DNA from: an uncultured Psychromonas sp.
Lineage (GTDB): Bacteria > Pseudomonadota > Gammaproteobacteria > Enterobacterales > Psychromonadaceae
Assembly: GCF_947489755.1 (NCBI RefSeq)
Contig: NZ_CANLFB010000005.1
Location: 1-64,000, forward strand
Direction: 5' to 3'
DNA: 64,000 nt
Under the pieces are notes generated by a model. That model saw only the letters and a list, made by a program, of their open reading frames with translations, did no database searches and was not told the origin of the DNA. Shown here piece by piece: positions 46,601-54,851 of the stretch (the stretch's first letter is position 1; every line of letters starts with the position of its first letter). A program made the position numbers and the translations under genes.

Positions 46601-49600
46601 TACCATGGCCACTATGCGAACTTAATGTACCGGGAATAGATTTATCATAACTCCAATGAGATGTTTGCTTGTCTTCATTTTGCGCAATTTTACGTCCAAG
46701 TTTATCATAGACAACATTAGTGACTTTACCGTTAGCATCCTTTTTATATAACAACTCACCAGCTGCACTATATTTATAAGTCCAATTCCCCATATCAGGA
46801 TCAATTAGTTGACTTCGGTGTCCTAAATTATCGTATTTTATCTGTGTTTTGTTGTTACTTGAATCAGTACTTGTTTTAAGCTTTCCATCTGGGTAATAAG
46901 AATAGGTTTGAGATGCGCCATGTGGCTCAATCTTTGTTAAAATATATCCTAGAACATTTTTAATCGTTGTATGTTTGTAACCACGAGCATCAGTTATTAC
47001 GGTTTTTAATCTATCGTAATTTGTTGTGTAAGTTGCACTCCCGCCATTAGCCGCAGGTTCCGTTTTTTTTATTTCCCTATTACGTTCATCATATTCAAAA
47101 TAAACAGTCGCTTCGCTACTATTTTTTTTGAAGCTAGGCCTTGTAGTGCTTAACTTGCGACCATTTCTATCCCATTGCGTATCTTGATAAATCCAACGAC
47201 CATTAAATCCTTGATGGGCATTTCTTATTTCTTTACCTTCATAATCAAACTGAGTAACCATATCGCCTTGGCTAGCAGATTTTGCAATGATACAACTAAC
47301 CGTTTGTTTATGTGCATTAGAGCAATTAGCACCTAATTTATAAGTGTATCTAATTGTGTTACCAAAACCATGTTTACTCTCTTCAATGATCCTATCAAAT
47401 TTATCATACTTCCAAGTACTTACTTTTTTACCGCTAGGACTGACTCGTTTGGCGAGTTGACCATTTCGTTGTTCGTATTCTAATAACGTTTTATGCCCTA
47501 ATGCGTTAATACTTGCTCGAGGGGTTACACTCGATCCATCATAAAGCGTAGATATTGTCCGAGGTGTTAAACCAGTACCACTAATAGTTTCGGAAGTAAT
47601 ATTGCCATATTCATCATAGCCATAATTATTTTTAGCATATTTTCCGTTACTCCCTCCATAACTACCGCCATGATTATAAACAGAGGATAAAAGCCCATTT
47701 TTTAGATATTTCATAGTGTTCTTAAAGGTAATATTTCCTTCACCACTATTAATTGTCACTGTATTACTTTTTAGTGCACCTAACTTCCAAAAATCATTAG
47801 GAGATTCTGTAATTAGCTCTTGAGTTTTAAAGGAGTTTTGAGTTGACTTTAATTGTTTTGATGAGTCATTCTGTAAATTAAAATTACCGCATGAATAAAT
47901 ATTATCATTTTGGACATCATTTAGATTAGATTTTTGTAAATCGCCTGAAATAATGGTGTTTTCGGATAAAGCGTTATTAGAAGATATTTTTTTAAATTGG
48001 TAATATTGAGGATAACGCTTTACCGTTATCGGAATATCGATGATGCCAGGTATAAAATGGATTTTATCTTTAGCTTTTAAATAAATATTACCACTATCAG
48101 AACAAAACTTTTCAATTCCTGCTTCAGATTGTGGGATAGTTGCAAAGTTAATTATAGATTCTGGTGATAATTTTAGAATTTGATGATATCTGTTTTCTCC
48201 TTTTGACTCGAAAGTATTAATTGTTTTTTTAATATAAGGAGCATCAGATTTACCGCCCACTATTGTCATAGTATTTTCAATTTCATTACCAAAAATATCC
48301 ATTAATATTTGTTTTGTTATTTTTTTTTCAACAGCTCCATTTAAACCAAAAACTTCTGTGTCAACTTTATTAGGGTAAACTTGATAATAATTTGCATTAA
48401 CACCTTTTTTTCTAAGAACTCGGTAGTTAATGTTTTGTCTTGAAATTAACTTATTATTTCGCCTAACACTTACTTTAGATAGTTCCCCTATTTTTGCTAA
48501 ATCTAATTGTTCGAATTCACGTGTTGTCACCGTTGTCATTTCAGCTTTTTCAGTTTCAACAATGCTAGAAAAACCTAGAAAACCACCACCTTTTAAATGA
48601 CTTTTTGCCCCTATATATTGATAATCATAAGCAATGTCACTATAACCTCTTGGCGTTTTAACAACATTAGCAACGACATATTTTGAAGGAGTACTATTCA
48701 CAAAAGGAAACTGATAATACTTAATTTGTTTATGCACAGATCGGTCGAATAAAGATTTGTAATTAATACTGTAATGCTTGCCATATTCGCTAATAGTAAT
48801 AATTTTATCTTGCACACTTGCAATAGATTTACGCAATACTGTTTTGCCGTTAAACGAGCGAATAATATCTAACCAACCATCACTATTGATGTCTAAAAAT
48901 TGCATTACCCCTGTTTTACCTACTGAGTAATTTAAATCACTCCAAGCCTTGCTTCCGTTTATAGTACCGAATTTATTCAGATAAAACTGGCCGTTATAAT
49001 ATAGCTCTGGATACCCATCATTATTCATATCTGCAAAATAAGAATTAATTTTTTTAGAAGCATTCATATTTTTAAATGCAAAACTTTGATGTTTTACAAA
49101 TTGCTTACCATTAAATAAATAAATAACTTTTGCGAGAGGGTTATTTGTAATGACATCGAGATAGCCGTCGTTATTAATATCAACAAAATCGAGATCTTTA
49201 TTGATTTTTGGGGAAACTATAAGGTCATTACTACCAGCGAGTTTAAGGTTAATTTGACCATTTTTAATAGTTAATATATCAGCTCGCCCGTCATTATTAA
49301 AATCAACAACAGTATTTGAATCTGATGTTGCTGTTTCTTTACCATTACCATTAAAGTCAGCATAAACATGCGAGTCACAAACAGCAGTCAAAATACCATC
49401 ATTATGTTTACGGTAATATTTTGCTTGACAACCGCTTTTAAAAATCTTGTAAGAAGGGTTATTCATTGCTCCTGATAGAGCATAACTGTTAGTAGTAGTT
49501 TCTCGTGATCTGCTAGGAGCAATTAAACTCATAATTGCTTTACCAGGAATTAATTGACGCTTAATAATTCCGTATGTTGAGAAAAAGCCATCACCATTCC

Positions 49601-50654
49601 TATCAATAAAATGAGGTTCGAAAAACGATTTTTCTTCGTTGATGAAAGTTCCTACTTTTTTTGTATTCCAATCGAAACTAATTTTTGAGCTACAGCCATC
49701 AGCAACACATAAATCAATAGCATTTATTAAACTTCGATTGGTAGCATCTGAATAGATATACTTAATATTATAATTTTTAACTAATTCATTATTTTGATCT
49801 CTAGTAACAATACTTTTGATTCGTTTATTGCGAGCTAGTTTCTGACCAGCTAAGTATTGAGTAACCTTGTCTACACGTGTTTCATAATTAAACTTAATCT
49901 CCCCACCTTCATAAGTGATGAGGGTTAAACGGTGAGTTTTACCTACAGTTATATTATTAAAGCTCTCGTCATAGTGGTAAAAAATATGATTATTACCACT
50001 AATATCGGTGCTTTTATTAAGTGCCCATTTATAAATATTTTTCGTTGTAGGAAGCTCTACTTTAGCATCTGACGTAACACCGTACTCTAAAACATTGCCC
50101 GTTTTAAGCCATATCTTAAAATAGCTAGGCCCACTACCAGAATTCCCATAAGAGACAATTTTTGAATAGCCATTCTTTTCTACTCGATATTCTGTGGAGT
50201 CTGCACCATCGTAACCTGTAATTGCAATTAAGCGCTGCCCATCTAAACAATATCGGTCTTCTGCATCAAAGTTAACACCTCCCCAAACGCCATCTTTTTC
50301 TAAATTTTGTCCACAATGAGTAATCACAGAATTAGCCTGTAGCTGCCACCCCATACCTAAGTAACCATTATTATTATCACTATTATAAAGCAAACTGATA
50401 TTAGGTATGTGCCCTGCTCGTCCAGGAGTTATTTCTATAGGTAATTCATATACTGCCTTTCCCCCTTCTACCATTAGATCACCTGACAGTTCAAACTGAG
50501 CACTTCCAGAAGGAGCATAATTAACGGCGTTCGCACTTGAAATAAAAAAGACTACTGCACAGGGAAATATGAAACTTAAGAATAAAATTTTTACAATAAA
50601 ACCACCCCAATAGTTAGAGCTAAAGGGTAAATCCTGTTTATTAAAATTAAACAT
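43638..50654 (-). CDS. SpvB/VCBS/Rhs-repeat polymorphic toxin
   Basis: A 2338-residue protein. It has a signal-like hydrophobic segment (about residues 21-43, ending SANA), an SpvB-type domain (about 47-340, FELSGDLMVEGGKAVYELPI), FG-GAP/VCBS calcium-type repeats (DFNNDGRADILT, DINNDGYLDVIT, DINSDGWLDIIR; about 430-610), a middle TcdB-like region, and YD/Rhs repeats (about 1080-2070). The Rhs core ends with GRIYDQTLGRFMSADPEI and PLKYTDPTGF near residue 2085. The last 250 residues are a Ser/Asn linker plus a tip with GFDLNP, GPHLNLQT and DPHISIDPKTIRPGDY, whose histidines fit a nuclease-like toxin. Layout resembles Tc BC components and antibacterial Rhs proteins. Confidence 0.88.
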   Translation of the reverse strand: MFNFNKQDLPFSSNYWGGFIVKILFLSFIFPCAVVFFISSANAVNYAPSGSAQFELSGDLMVEGGKAVYELPIEITPGRAGHIPNISLLYNSDNNNGYLGMGWQLQANSVITHCGQNLEKDGVWGGVNFDAEDRYCLDGQRLIAITGYDGADSTEYRVEKNGYSKIVSYGNSGSGPSYFKIWLKTGNVLEYGVTSDAKVELPTTKNIYKWALNKSTDISGNNHIFYHYDESFNNITVGKTHRLTLITYEGGEIKFNYETRVDKVTQYLAGQKLARNKRIKSIVTRDQNNELVKNYNIKYIYSDATNRSLINAIDLCVADGCSSKISFDWNTKKVGTFINEEKSFFEPHFIDRNGDGFFSTYGIIKRQLIPGKAIMSLIAPSRSRETTTNSYALSGAMNNPSYKIFKSGCQAKYYRKHNDGILTAVCDSHVYADFNGNGKETATSDSNTVVDFNNDGRADILTIKNGQINLKLAGSNDLIVSPKINKDLDFVDINNDGYLDVITNNPLAKVIYLFNGKQFVKHQSFAFKNMNASKKINSYFADMNNDGYPELYYNGQFYLNKFGTINGSKAWSDLNYSVGKTGVMQFLDINSDGWLDIIRSFNGKTVLRKSIASVQDKIITISEYGKHYSINYKSLFDRSVHKQIKYYQFPFVNSTPSKYVVANVVKTPRGYSDIAYDYQYIGAKSHLKGGGFLGFSSIVETEKAEMTTVTTREFEQLDLAKIGELSKVSVRRNNKLISRQNINYRVLRKKGVNANYYQVYPNKVDTEVFGLNGAVEKKITKQILMDIFGNEIENTMTIVGGKSDAPYIKKTINTFESKGENRYHQILKLSPESIINFATIPQSEAGIEKFCSDSGNIYLKAKDKIHFIPGIIDIPITVKRYPQYYQFKKISSNNALSENTIISGDLQKSNLNDVQNDNIYSCGNFNLQNDSSKQLKSTQNSFKTQELITESPNDFWKLGALKSNTVTINSGEGNITFKNTMKYLKNGLLSSVYNHGGSYGGSNGKYAKNNYGYDEYGNITSETISGTGLTPRTISTLYDGSSVTPRASINALGHKTLLEYEQRNGQLAKRVSPSGKKVSTWKYDKFDRIIEESKHGFGNTIRYTYKLGANCSNAHKQTVSCIIAKSASQGDMVTQFDYEGKEIRNAHQGFNGRWIYQDTQWDRNGRKLSTTRPSFKKNSSEATVYFEYDERNREIKKTEPAANGGSATYTTNYDRLKTVITDARGYKHTTIKNVLGYILTKIEPHGASQTYSYYPDGKLKTSTDSSNNKTQIKYDNLGHRSQLIDPDMGNWTYKYSAAGELLYKKDANGKVTNVVYDKLGRKIAQNEDKQTSHWSYDKSIPGTLSSHSGHGNLTRYTYGKFELVNKVSMTSSSETLSTEYQYDNYGRLRSELRPNGNSDDDKLNLQYTYNSMGYMTRVRSPKTAADNTFSSAKYRNSIKQLMDDALIVAKEYVGKATYYKNEENFLKNKAKEYNVDKIEVHRLDEIGQQLLANNEQYQKWCSDDGVCYLRPSVWLSLHGPITVPVKMLVGNEVYRLETQYNSSTPDKRLYDAEIDVVSLDIFNNANLTKADDTLFIDSDNNGQKELISNNQLFAAKADKATRTSLLSLAAEVNNATAIANERYKYYADLAEQITSLLIEISKVSGLYCDQADRLVGDELNSSEQEKCTNKNENSQWQHLENLLNESKNAEKNNAAYITYWQRQDTDAYDHTLSETLGNGLVNTYQHNQKTGRPDYIATHKGSQVFDQRIKQTTNKGSNIRLLQYRYDNHNNVTYRYDSELGIQDTFYYDGLDRLINNKIVLDSPNLHGISNPDFNVNNKISYDKLGNITNKSNVGAYQYRGTAPHAVSNANNLDYHYDKVGNLLSATKEKQGTESIADIERELEWSDFNKPLKITRNDNTVEFKYDANHDRYYKKSVAEGETIETLYFKKLYERNTNLTNGEVEHKHFIYADGKLIALNTQVRDKANKLKDKQVRYLHYDALGSVDLITDGYGAVVERRSFDPWGKKRSIRWDEKGALDLRLVTNRGFTGHEHIEEVGLIHMNGRIYDQTLGRFMSADPEIQAPFMTNSFNRYSYVMNNPLKYTDPTGFSWESFSNAVSNAWSSFKNSFGGSSTSTSNNTGSKNNRANGTGDANSNLGASDQTDSASITDDLTGYSKAFFNDFLKSILGDDPYGKYINEKYGIPTPTEYPGLSIAPGEERGAAVFKADPWYTSSIVTVFIGRKPPKPSELLDFGNGVIKGRISVYDALDKAADFMKDGVPIRSIDGKTGVQFIQEFTENGQKITKRVGFDLNPNSSHVKQLGPHLNLQTQINGKIKKKGALADPHISIDPKTIRPGDY

Positions 50655-50688
50655 AATACAATCCGTTGTTTATGATATTGGGGAAAAC

Positions 50689-51066
50689 TCAAAAAATAGT
50701 ATTCGACATATCTTTTTCTAGTTTTTTTATTTCAAATAAAAGTTGCTGCAACCTTTCATCTTCACTTGCATTGATAAATTTCTGTTCTTCTGAATAGGGG
50801 ATGAAGGGTTTATTTAGTATATTTCCTTCAGTAGGCTCTAGGATAGAAAAAGACTGTGCCATTAACTGCTGTAACTTTATAACTGGTGACGGATAATTAG
50901 CATCATCACTCAACTCTTCTAATTTTTCCGGTTGAACTTCTTTACTTTCATTGAATGATGTTAATTCCTCTCTTATAACTTTATTTGAATATAGACAATA
51001 AATTACTCCCAAAGAAACAGTAATAGTGATAATAAATATATAATGTATATGTTTACTTATTTGCAT
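50689..51066 (-). CDS. small membrane protein of the rhs operon
   Basis: A 125-residue protein with one N-terminal membrane helix (IHYIFIITITVSLGVIYCLY) and a periplasmic tail rich in Glu, Lys and Gln, with a coiled-coil end (LQQLLFEIKKLEKDM). No family is recognised. It is 34 bases from rhs and 38 bases from the next gene upstream, so the three are very likely one operon. A chaperone-like or export-accessory role for the Rhs protein is only a guess. Confidence 0.7.
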   Translation of the reverse strand: MQISKHIHYIFIITITVSLGVIYCLYSNKVIREELTSFNESKEVQPEKLEELSDDANYPSPVIKLQQLMAQSFSILEPTEGNILNKPFIPYSEEQKFINASEDERLQQLLFEIKKLEKDMSNTIF

Positions 51067-51104
51067 ATAGAGCCTAAAACGTTAATATCTTTAAGCTTTA
51101 AGTT

Positions 51105-51473
51105 TTATCGAGATAAACTAATATAGTCACCTTTCGTTCGATATATGATTGATCCACTAGCTACATCACAAGCAGTAAATGCATTAGCCCAGTTTCCCGA
51201 AGCTTTAATTTTAACAACACTCTCTTGTGAATAAGCCATATAAATCAATGAAGTGGCCATATTATTATCATAAGAATTCCCTGTTTTAAAATAATCAGCA
51301 TAAATACCAAACCACTGATTATTCACTTTAAATTGTAATGTTTTTACCCACTCATCTCCTGCCAGTTCGCACAATATAATTTCATCTATAGGGCCAACTG
51401 TTTCTGCAGAGTGACTAAATGAGCTAAATGTACTGAAAGTCATTGTAACTAACGCTAATACTTTAAATTTCAT
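51105..51473 (-). CDS. small secreted protein of the rhs operon
   Basis: A 122-residue protein starting MKFKVLALVTMTFSTFSSFS, a signal peptide cleaved near SHS-AE. The ATG at 51473 has AAGGA seven bases upstream; a TTG at 51479 is the alternative. The mature part has two Cys (IILCELAG and FTACDVAS), probably disulfide bonded, and several aromatic residues. It is the first gene after the predicted operon promoter. No family is recognised. Confidence 0.7.
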   Translation of the reverse strand: MKFKVLALVTMTFSTFSSFSHSAETVGPIDEIILCELAGDEWVKTLQFKVNNQWFGIYADYFKTGNSYDNNMATSLIYMAYSQESVVKIKASGNWANAFTACDVASGSIIYRTKGDYISLSR

Positions 51474-51512
51474 GAACAATTCCTTGTTGTTATTTTTCCT
51501 AAATTTTTATTG

Positions 51513-51541
51513 ATAGTACAAAATGTGCAAGAAATGTGCAA
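51513..51541 (-). promoter_or_regulatory. predicted sigma-70 promoter of the rhs operon
   Basis: On the minus strand, TTGCAC (51541-51536) and TACTAT (51518-51513) are separated by exactly 17 bases. The -35 hexamer lies inside the second unit of the 11-bp repeat. The start of transcription would be about 33 bases before the first gene. Confidence 0.6.
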
Positions 51542-51563
51542 GAAATGTGCAAGAAATGTGAAG
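51521..51563. repeat. 11-bp tandem repeat, four units
   Basis: Three perfect copies of AAATGTGCAAG followed by one copy lacking a base (AAATGTGAAG). The period is about one helical turn. It overlaps the predicted promoter of the rhs operon. Confidence 0.95.
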
Positions 51564-51587
51564 AAAAAACTAAAAATAAAACAAAAA

Positions 51588-51613
51588 AGGCCAAATACAT
51601 TGGTATTTGGCCT
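51588..51613 (-). terminator. rho-independent terminator of ahpF
   Basis: AGGCCAAATAC and GTATTTGGCCT around a 4-base loop; on the minus strand it is followed by a six-T run. It separates ahpF from the rhs promoter. Confidence 0.88.
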
Positions 51614-51668
51614 GTTGTTATAATTAGTCACTTAGTTAAGTGACTATAACAAAAACTGTTATTGTAAA

Positions 51669-53264
51669 TTAAGCAACTTCAGCAACTTTTGCGACTGGAG
51701 CAGGTGTTCTAATCAAGTGGTCAAAGGCACTTAGACTTGCTTTTGAACCTTCACCCATTGCAATGATGATTTGTTTGTAAGGCACTGTTGTTACATCACC
51801 CGCAGCGAATACACCCGGTAATGACGTTTCACCTTTAGCATTCACTTCAATCTCACCACGAGGTGATAAAGCAACACCACTATCTTTTAAGAAGTCACTG
51901 TTTGGAACTAAACCAATTTGAACAAAAATACCAGCAAGCTCAACTTCATTTTCTTCATTACTGACACGGTCAAGGTATTTAAGCGAAGTAACACGCGTAC
52001 CATCACCAATCACTTCAGTTGTTTGTGCACTTTTGATGATAGTCACGTTACCTAGGCTGTTTGCTTTATCTACTAACACTTGATCAGCACGTAATGTATC
52101 TGCAAACTCTAATACTGTAACGTGCTCAACTAAGCCCGCTAAGTCTATCGCCGCTTCAATACCTGAGTTACCACCGCCAATAACCGCTACTTTTTTGCCT
52201 TTGAATAATGGTCCGTCACAATGAGGACAATAAGCAACACCTTTGTTACTGTATTCTTGCTCACCTGGTACGTTCATTTTTCTCCAACGTGCACCCGTTG
52301 AAAGAATAACACTACGACTTTTTAGTATTGCGCCACTTTCAAGTTCAACGTGAATATAACCGTCTTCTGTTTTTTCAGCTGCAACGACTGCGCCTGCACG
52401 TTGTTCATTCATGATATCAACGTCGTATTCTTTAACGTGTTCTTCAAGTGCAGCAGCTAATTTAGGACCTTGTGTTTCTTTTACAGAAATGAAGTTTTCA
52501 ATCGCCATCGTGTCCATAACCTGACCACCAAAACGTTCAGCAACCACACCTGTACGAATACCTTTACGAGCAGCGTAGATTGCAGCAGATGCGCCCGCTG
52601 GGCCACCACCAACCACTAACACTTCATACGGTTCTTTCTCATTTAATGCTGCAGCTTGTTTTTTCGCAGCACCGGTATCTACTTTACTTAATATTTCAGT
52701 TAATGTGATACGACCTTGTGTGAACACTTCACCGTTTAAGTAAACGCTTGGTACAGCCATGATGTTGCGATCAGCTACTTCAGCTTGGAATGCACCGCCA
52801 TCAATCATAGTTGCTTTGATGTTTGGATTAATTGCCGCCATCATGTTTAGTGCTTGCACTACATCAGGACAGTTCTGACAACTTAAAGAAATAAAGACTT
52901 CAAAGTTAAACTCGCCTTCAAGATTACGTACTTGCTCAATAACTTCCGCATCAATTTTCATTGGATGCCCACCAGTATGCAATAACGCTAATACTAATGA
53001 TGTGAATTCATGTCCCATTGGTAAACCAGCAAAACCGATAGCGGTATTTGTAGTTGGGTTAATCACTTGCATAATCGGTTGACGTGCACTTGCTGATGGG
53101 TCTTCAATCACAGTCACTTTATCGTGCAATGAAGCGATGTCAGTTGCTAGTGAATGTAATTTTTTCGCTGTTTCACTGTCGTCTAAGCTAAGTACTAATT
53201 GTACGTCTGTTTTTAAGTTTTCTAAGTACGCTTTTAATTGCGTTTTCATATTTTGGTCTAACAT
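51669..53264 (-). CDS. ahpF: alkyl hydroperoxide reductase subunit F
   Basis: A 531-residue flavoprotein disulfide reductase that delivers electrons from NADH to AhpC. It has the N-terminal thioredoxin-like domain with [12 protein letters not shown] (CxxC, about residues 129-132), an FAD fold [19 protein letters not shown] (about 216-234), the thioredoxin-reductase-like active site CPHCDGPLF (about 348-356), and the second dinucleotide fold [17 protein letters not shown]. Length matches E. coli AhpF (521). It lies downstream of ahpC, with about 240 bases containing an inverted repeat between them. Confidence 0.95.
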   Translation of the reverse strand: MLDQNMKTQLKAYLENLKTDVQLVLSLDDSETAKKLHSLATDIASLHDKVTVIEDPSASARQPIMQVINPTTNTAIGFAGLPMGHEFTSLVLALLHTGGHPMKIDAEVIEQVRNLEGEFNFEVFISLSCQNCPDVVQALNMMAAINPNIKATMIDGGAFQAEVADRNIMAVPSVYLNGEVFTQGRITLTEILSKVDTGAAKKQAAALNEKEPYEVLVVGGGPAGASAAIYAARKGIRTGVVAERFGGQVMDTMAIENFISVKETQGPKLAAALEEHVKEYDVDIMNEQRAGAVVAAEKTEDGYIHVELESGAILKSRSVILSTGARWRKMNVPGEQEYSNKGVAYCPHCDGPLFKGKKVAVIGGGNSGIEAAIDLAGLVEHVTVLEFADTLRADQVLVDKANSLGNVTIIKSAQTTEVIGDGTRVTSLKYLDRVSNEENEVELAGIFVQIGLVPNSDFLKDSGVALSPRGEIEVNAKGETSLPGVFAAGDVTTVPYKQIIIAMGEGSKASLSAFDHLIRTPAPVAKVAEVA

Positions 53265-53424
53265 AATGACACCTTTATAATATTTTTTGGCTGTGTTTAT
53301 TTACGCTTAGTTAAAAACGTAATGAGCAATGTGGGTTAATTTAAAAATCGACTCTCTCGTCAATAAGGCTTTATAAAAATCTATTTTTAAATGACCTCAG
53401 CAATATCACTAAGGTCTATTTATT

Positions 53425-53494
53425 ATTAAGTCGCTAACTTATTAAATAACTAGTTTATGAAACGACTAAGTTATTAACTGATTAAGCGACTTAA
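53425..53494 (-). other. inverted repeat between ahpC and ahpF
   Basis: ATTAAGTCGCT (53425-53435) and AGCGACTTAAT (53484-53494) are perfect inverted copies around a 48-base loop, which itself contains a smaller AACTTA/TAAGTT pair. On the ahpC-to-ahpF transcript this could reduce read-through or protect the ahpC mRNA, giving more AhpC than AhpF. That is inferred from position. Confidence 0.5.
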
Positions 53495-53504
53495 TTTTTT
53501 AGAC

Positions 53505-54062
53505 TTAGATTTTACCTACTAGGTCTAATGAAGGTGCTAATGTTTCTTCACCTTCTTTCCATTTAGCTGGACATACTTCACCTGGGTGAGCAGCAACATA
53601 TTGTGCAGCTTTAACTTTACGCATTAGGTCTTCAGCGTCACGGCCAACACCTTCAGCAGTTACTTCTAGTGCTTGTACAACACCTTCTGGATCCATCAAG
53701 AATGTACCACGGTTTGCAAGGCCTTGACCTTCACGCATCATACCGAAGTTGTTTGTGATAGCGCCTGATTGGTCACCAACCATGAAGTAGTTGATTTTAC
53801 CAATTGTGTCTGAACTATCGTGCCATGCTTTATGAGTGAAGTGAGTATCAGTAGATACTGAGAAAACTTCAACGCCACGTTTTTGTAGCTCTTCGTAATG
53901 GTCAGCAACATCGCCTAATTCAGTAGGACAAACAAATGTAAAGTCAGCTGGGTAGAAGAAAAAGATAGACCATTTACCTAGTACGTCTTTTTCAGAAATT
54001 TCTACGAATTCGCCAGATTTAAATGCAGTTGCGTTGAATGGCTTAAGTTTAGAGTTGATCAT
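53505..54062 (-). CDS. ahpC: alkyl hydroperoxide reductase subunit C (typical 2-Cys peroxiredoxin)
   Basis: A 185-residue peroxidase reducing H2O2, organic peroxides and peroxynitrite. The peroxidatic Cys is in [17 protein letters not shown] (Cys near residue 46) and the resolving Cys in GEVCPAKW (near 165). Length matches E. coli AhpC (187). ahpF is downstream on the same strand, and an OxyR-like site lies about 120 bases upstream. Confidence 0.97.
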   Translation of the reverse strand: MINSKLKPFNATAFKSGEFVEISEKDVLGKWSIFFFYPADFTFVCPTELGDVADHYEELQKRGVEVFSVSTDTHFTHKAWHDSSDTIGKINYFMVGDQSGAITNNFGMMREGQGLANRGTFLMDPEGVVQALEVTAEGVGRDAEDLMRKVKAAQYVAAHPGEVCPAKWKEGEETLAPSLDLVGKI

Positions 54063-54178
54063 GTTGTTATTCCTATTAAGTGAGTTAAATAATTAATATT
54101 GAGACTCTCTTCGAGTCCATGAGAAGCATTATGCATTAAATATCTTAATAGATTAAATTGTTAGTTTCAATTGAATCA

Positions 54179-54193
54179 ATAGTTAAATACTAT
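54179..54193. promoter_or_regulatory. candidate OxyR half-site upstream of ahpC
   Basis: ATAGTTAAATACTAT has the ATAG-N7-CTAT pattern of OxyR sites. A partner at the usual 7-base spacing is weak (GGTATATAGATG). It is 117 bases upstream of the ahpC start, in a 789-base intergenic region. Confidence 0.45.
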
Positions 54194-54680
54194 AGTTGGA
54201 GGTATATAGATGATTAATTGCTGACAGAGAGATCACGATGAGAGACGAGTACCTATTTAGATAAGGCATTATAAAGATAGTGATAACGATTCATTATGCC
54301 AATGATTAAAACTTGAAATGGCGTTAACTTGTTTTAAGTCGTTAATGATTTTGATCATTGAATAACGTAAATTAATATTACCGTATTTCTTAAACACTGC
54401 CTATCAAGAGGAAATCACTTTAAATAAGTTGTTATTCAAACTAATTAGAGCAAAAATAAAGCATAAATAGCATTAAAATAAAGCACTTAACGCCTCTTTA
54501 ATAATGACTGAACTTTTGTAAATTAAAGCAGTCTATTTTCTTCGTGCAAAAAACAATCAAAATTAAAATGTAATTATGTTACACTATGTTAATTGCATGA
54601 TAAATAATTGTATTTATTTATGTGATTCACCTTTAAATTAACCATCTTTAAACCAACTTAGTAAGGCAGGACGTAGAGTA
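54194..54680. other. AT-rich divergent promoter region, no gene seen
   Basis: About 490 bases between the ahpC control region and the possible proB leader. It contains a tgttacactatgtt segment (about 54577) that may belong to the proB promoter. I see no gene, RNA or repeat. Confidence 0.45.
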
Positions 54681-54752
54681 ATGGCTCTCATGAGAAATTA
54701 TCATATATCAACAAACCTTCCCCCTCCTAGATTAACCAGTTCCCACATTTAA
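54681..54752 (+). CDS. possible leader peptide of proB
   Basis: An ATG at 54681 with AGGA about nine bases upstream opens a 23-residue frame, MALMRNYHISTNLPPPRLTS plus SHI, ending at TAA 54750-54752. It carries three consecutive proline codons (CCC CCT CCT) about 100 bases before the gene for the first committed enzyme of proline synthesis. A weak hairpin (TTACTCTT/AAGAGTAA) lies between it and proB. It may be a translation-sensing leader or a chance reading frame. Confidence 0.3.
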   Translation: MALMRNYHISTNLPPPRLTSSHI

Positions 54753-54851
54753 TTAATAAAAATAGTTATTTATACAGCAAATCGCTTTTTACTCTTGCGG
54801 TTAGTGTTGTGCATAAAAAAAGAGTAATGCAGTAAAGTTAAAAGAGAAAAT

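Noticed and set aside
43638..50654. Contact-dependent inhibition protein (CdiA)
   Set aside because: There are no FHA-type haemagglutinin repeats and no CdiB partner; SpvB, VCBS and YD/Rhs repeats are present instead.
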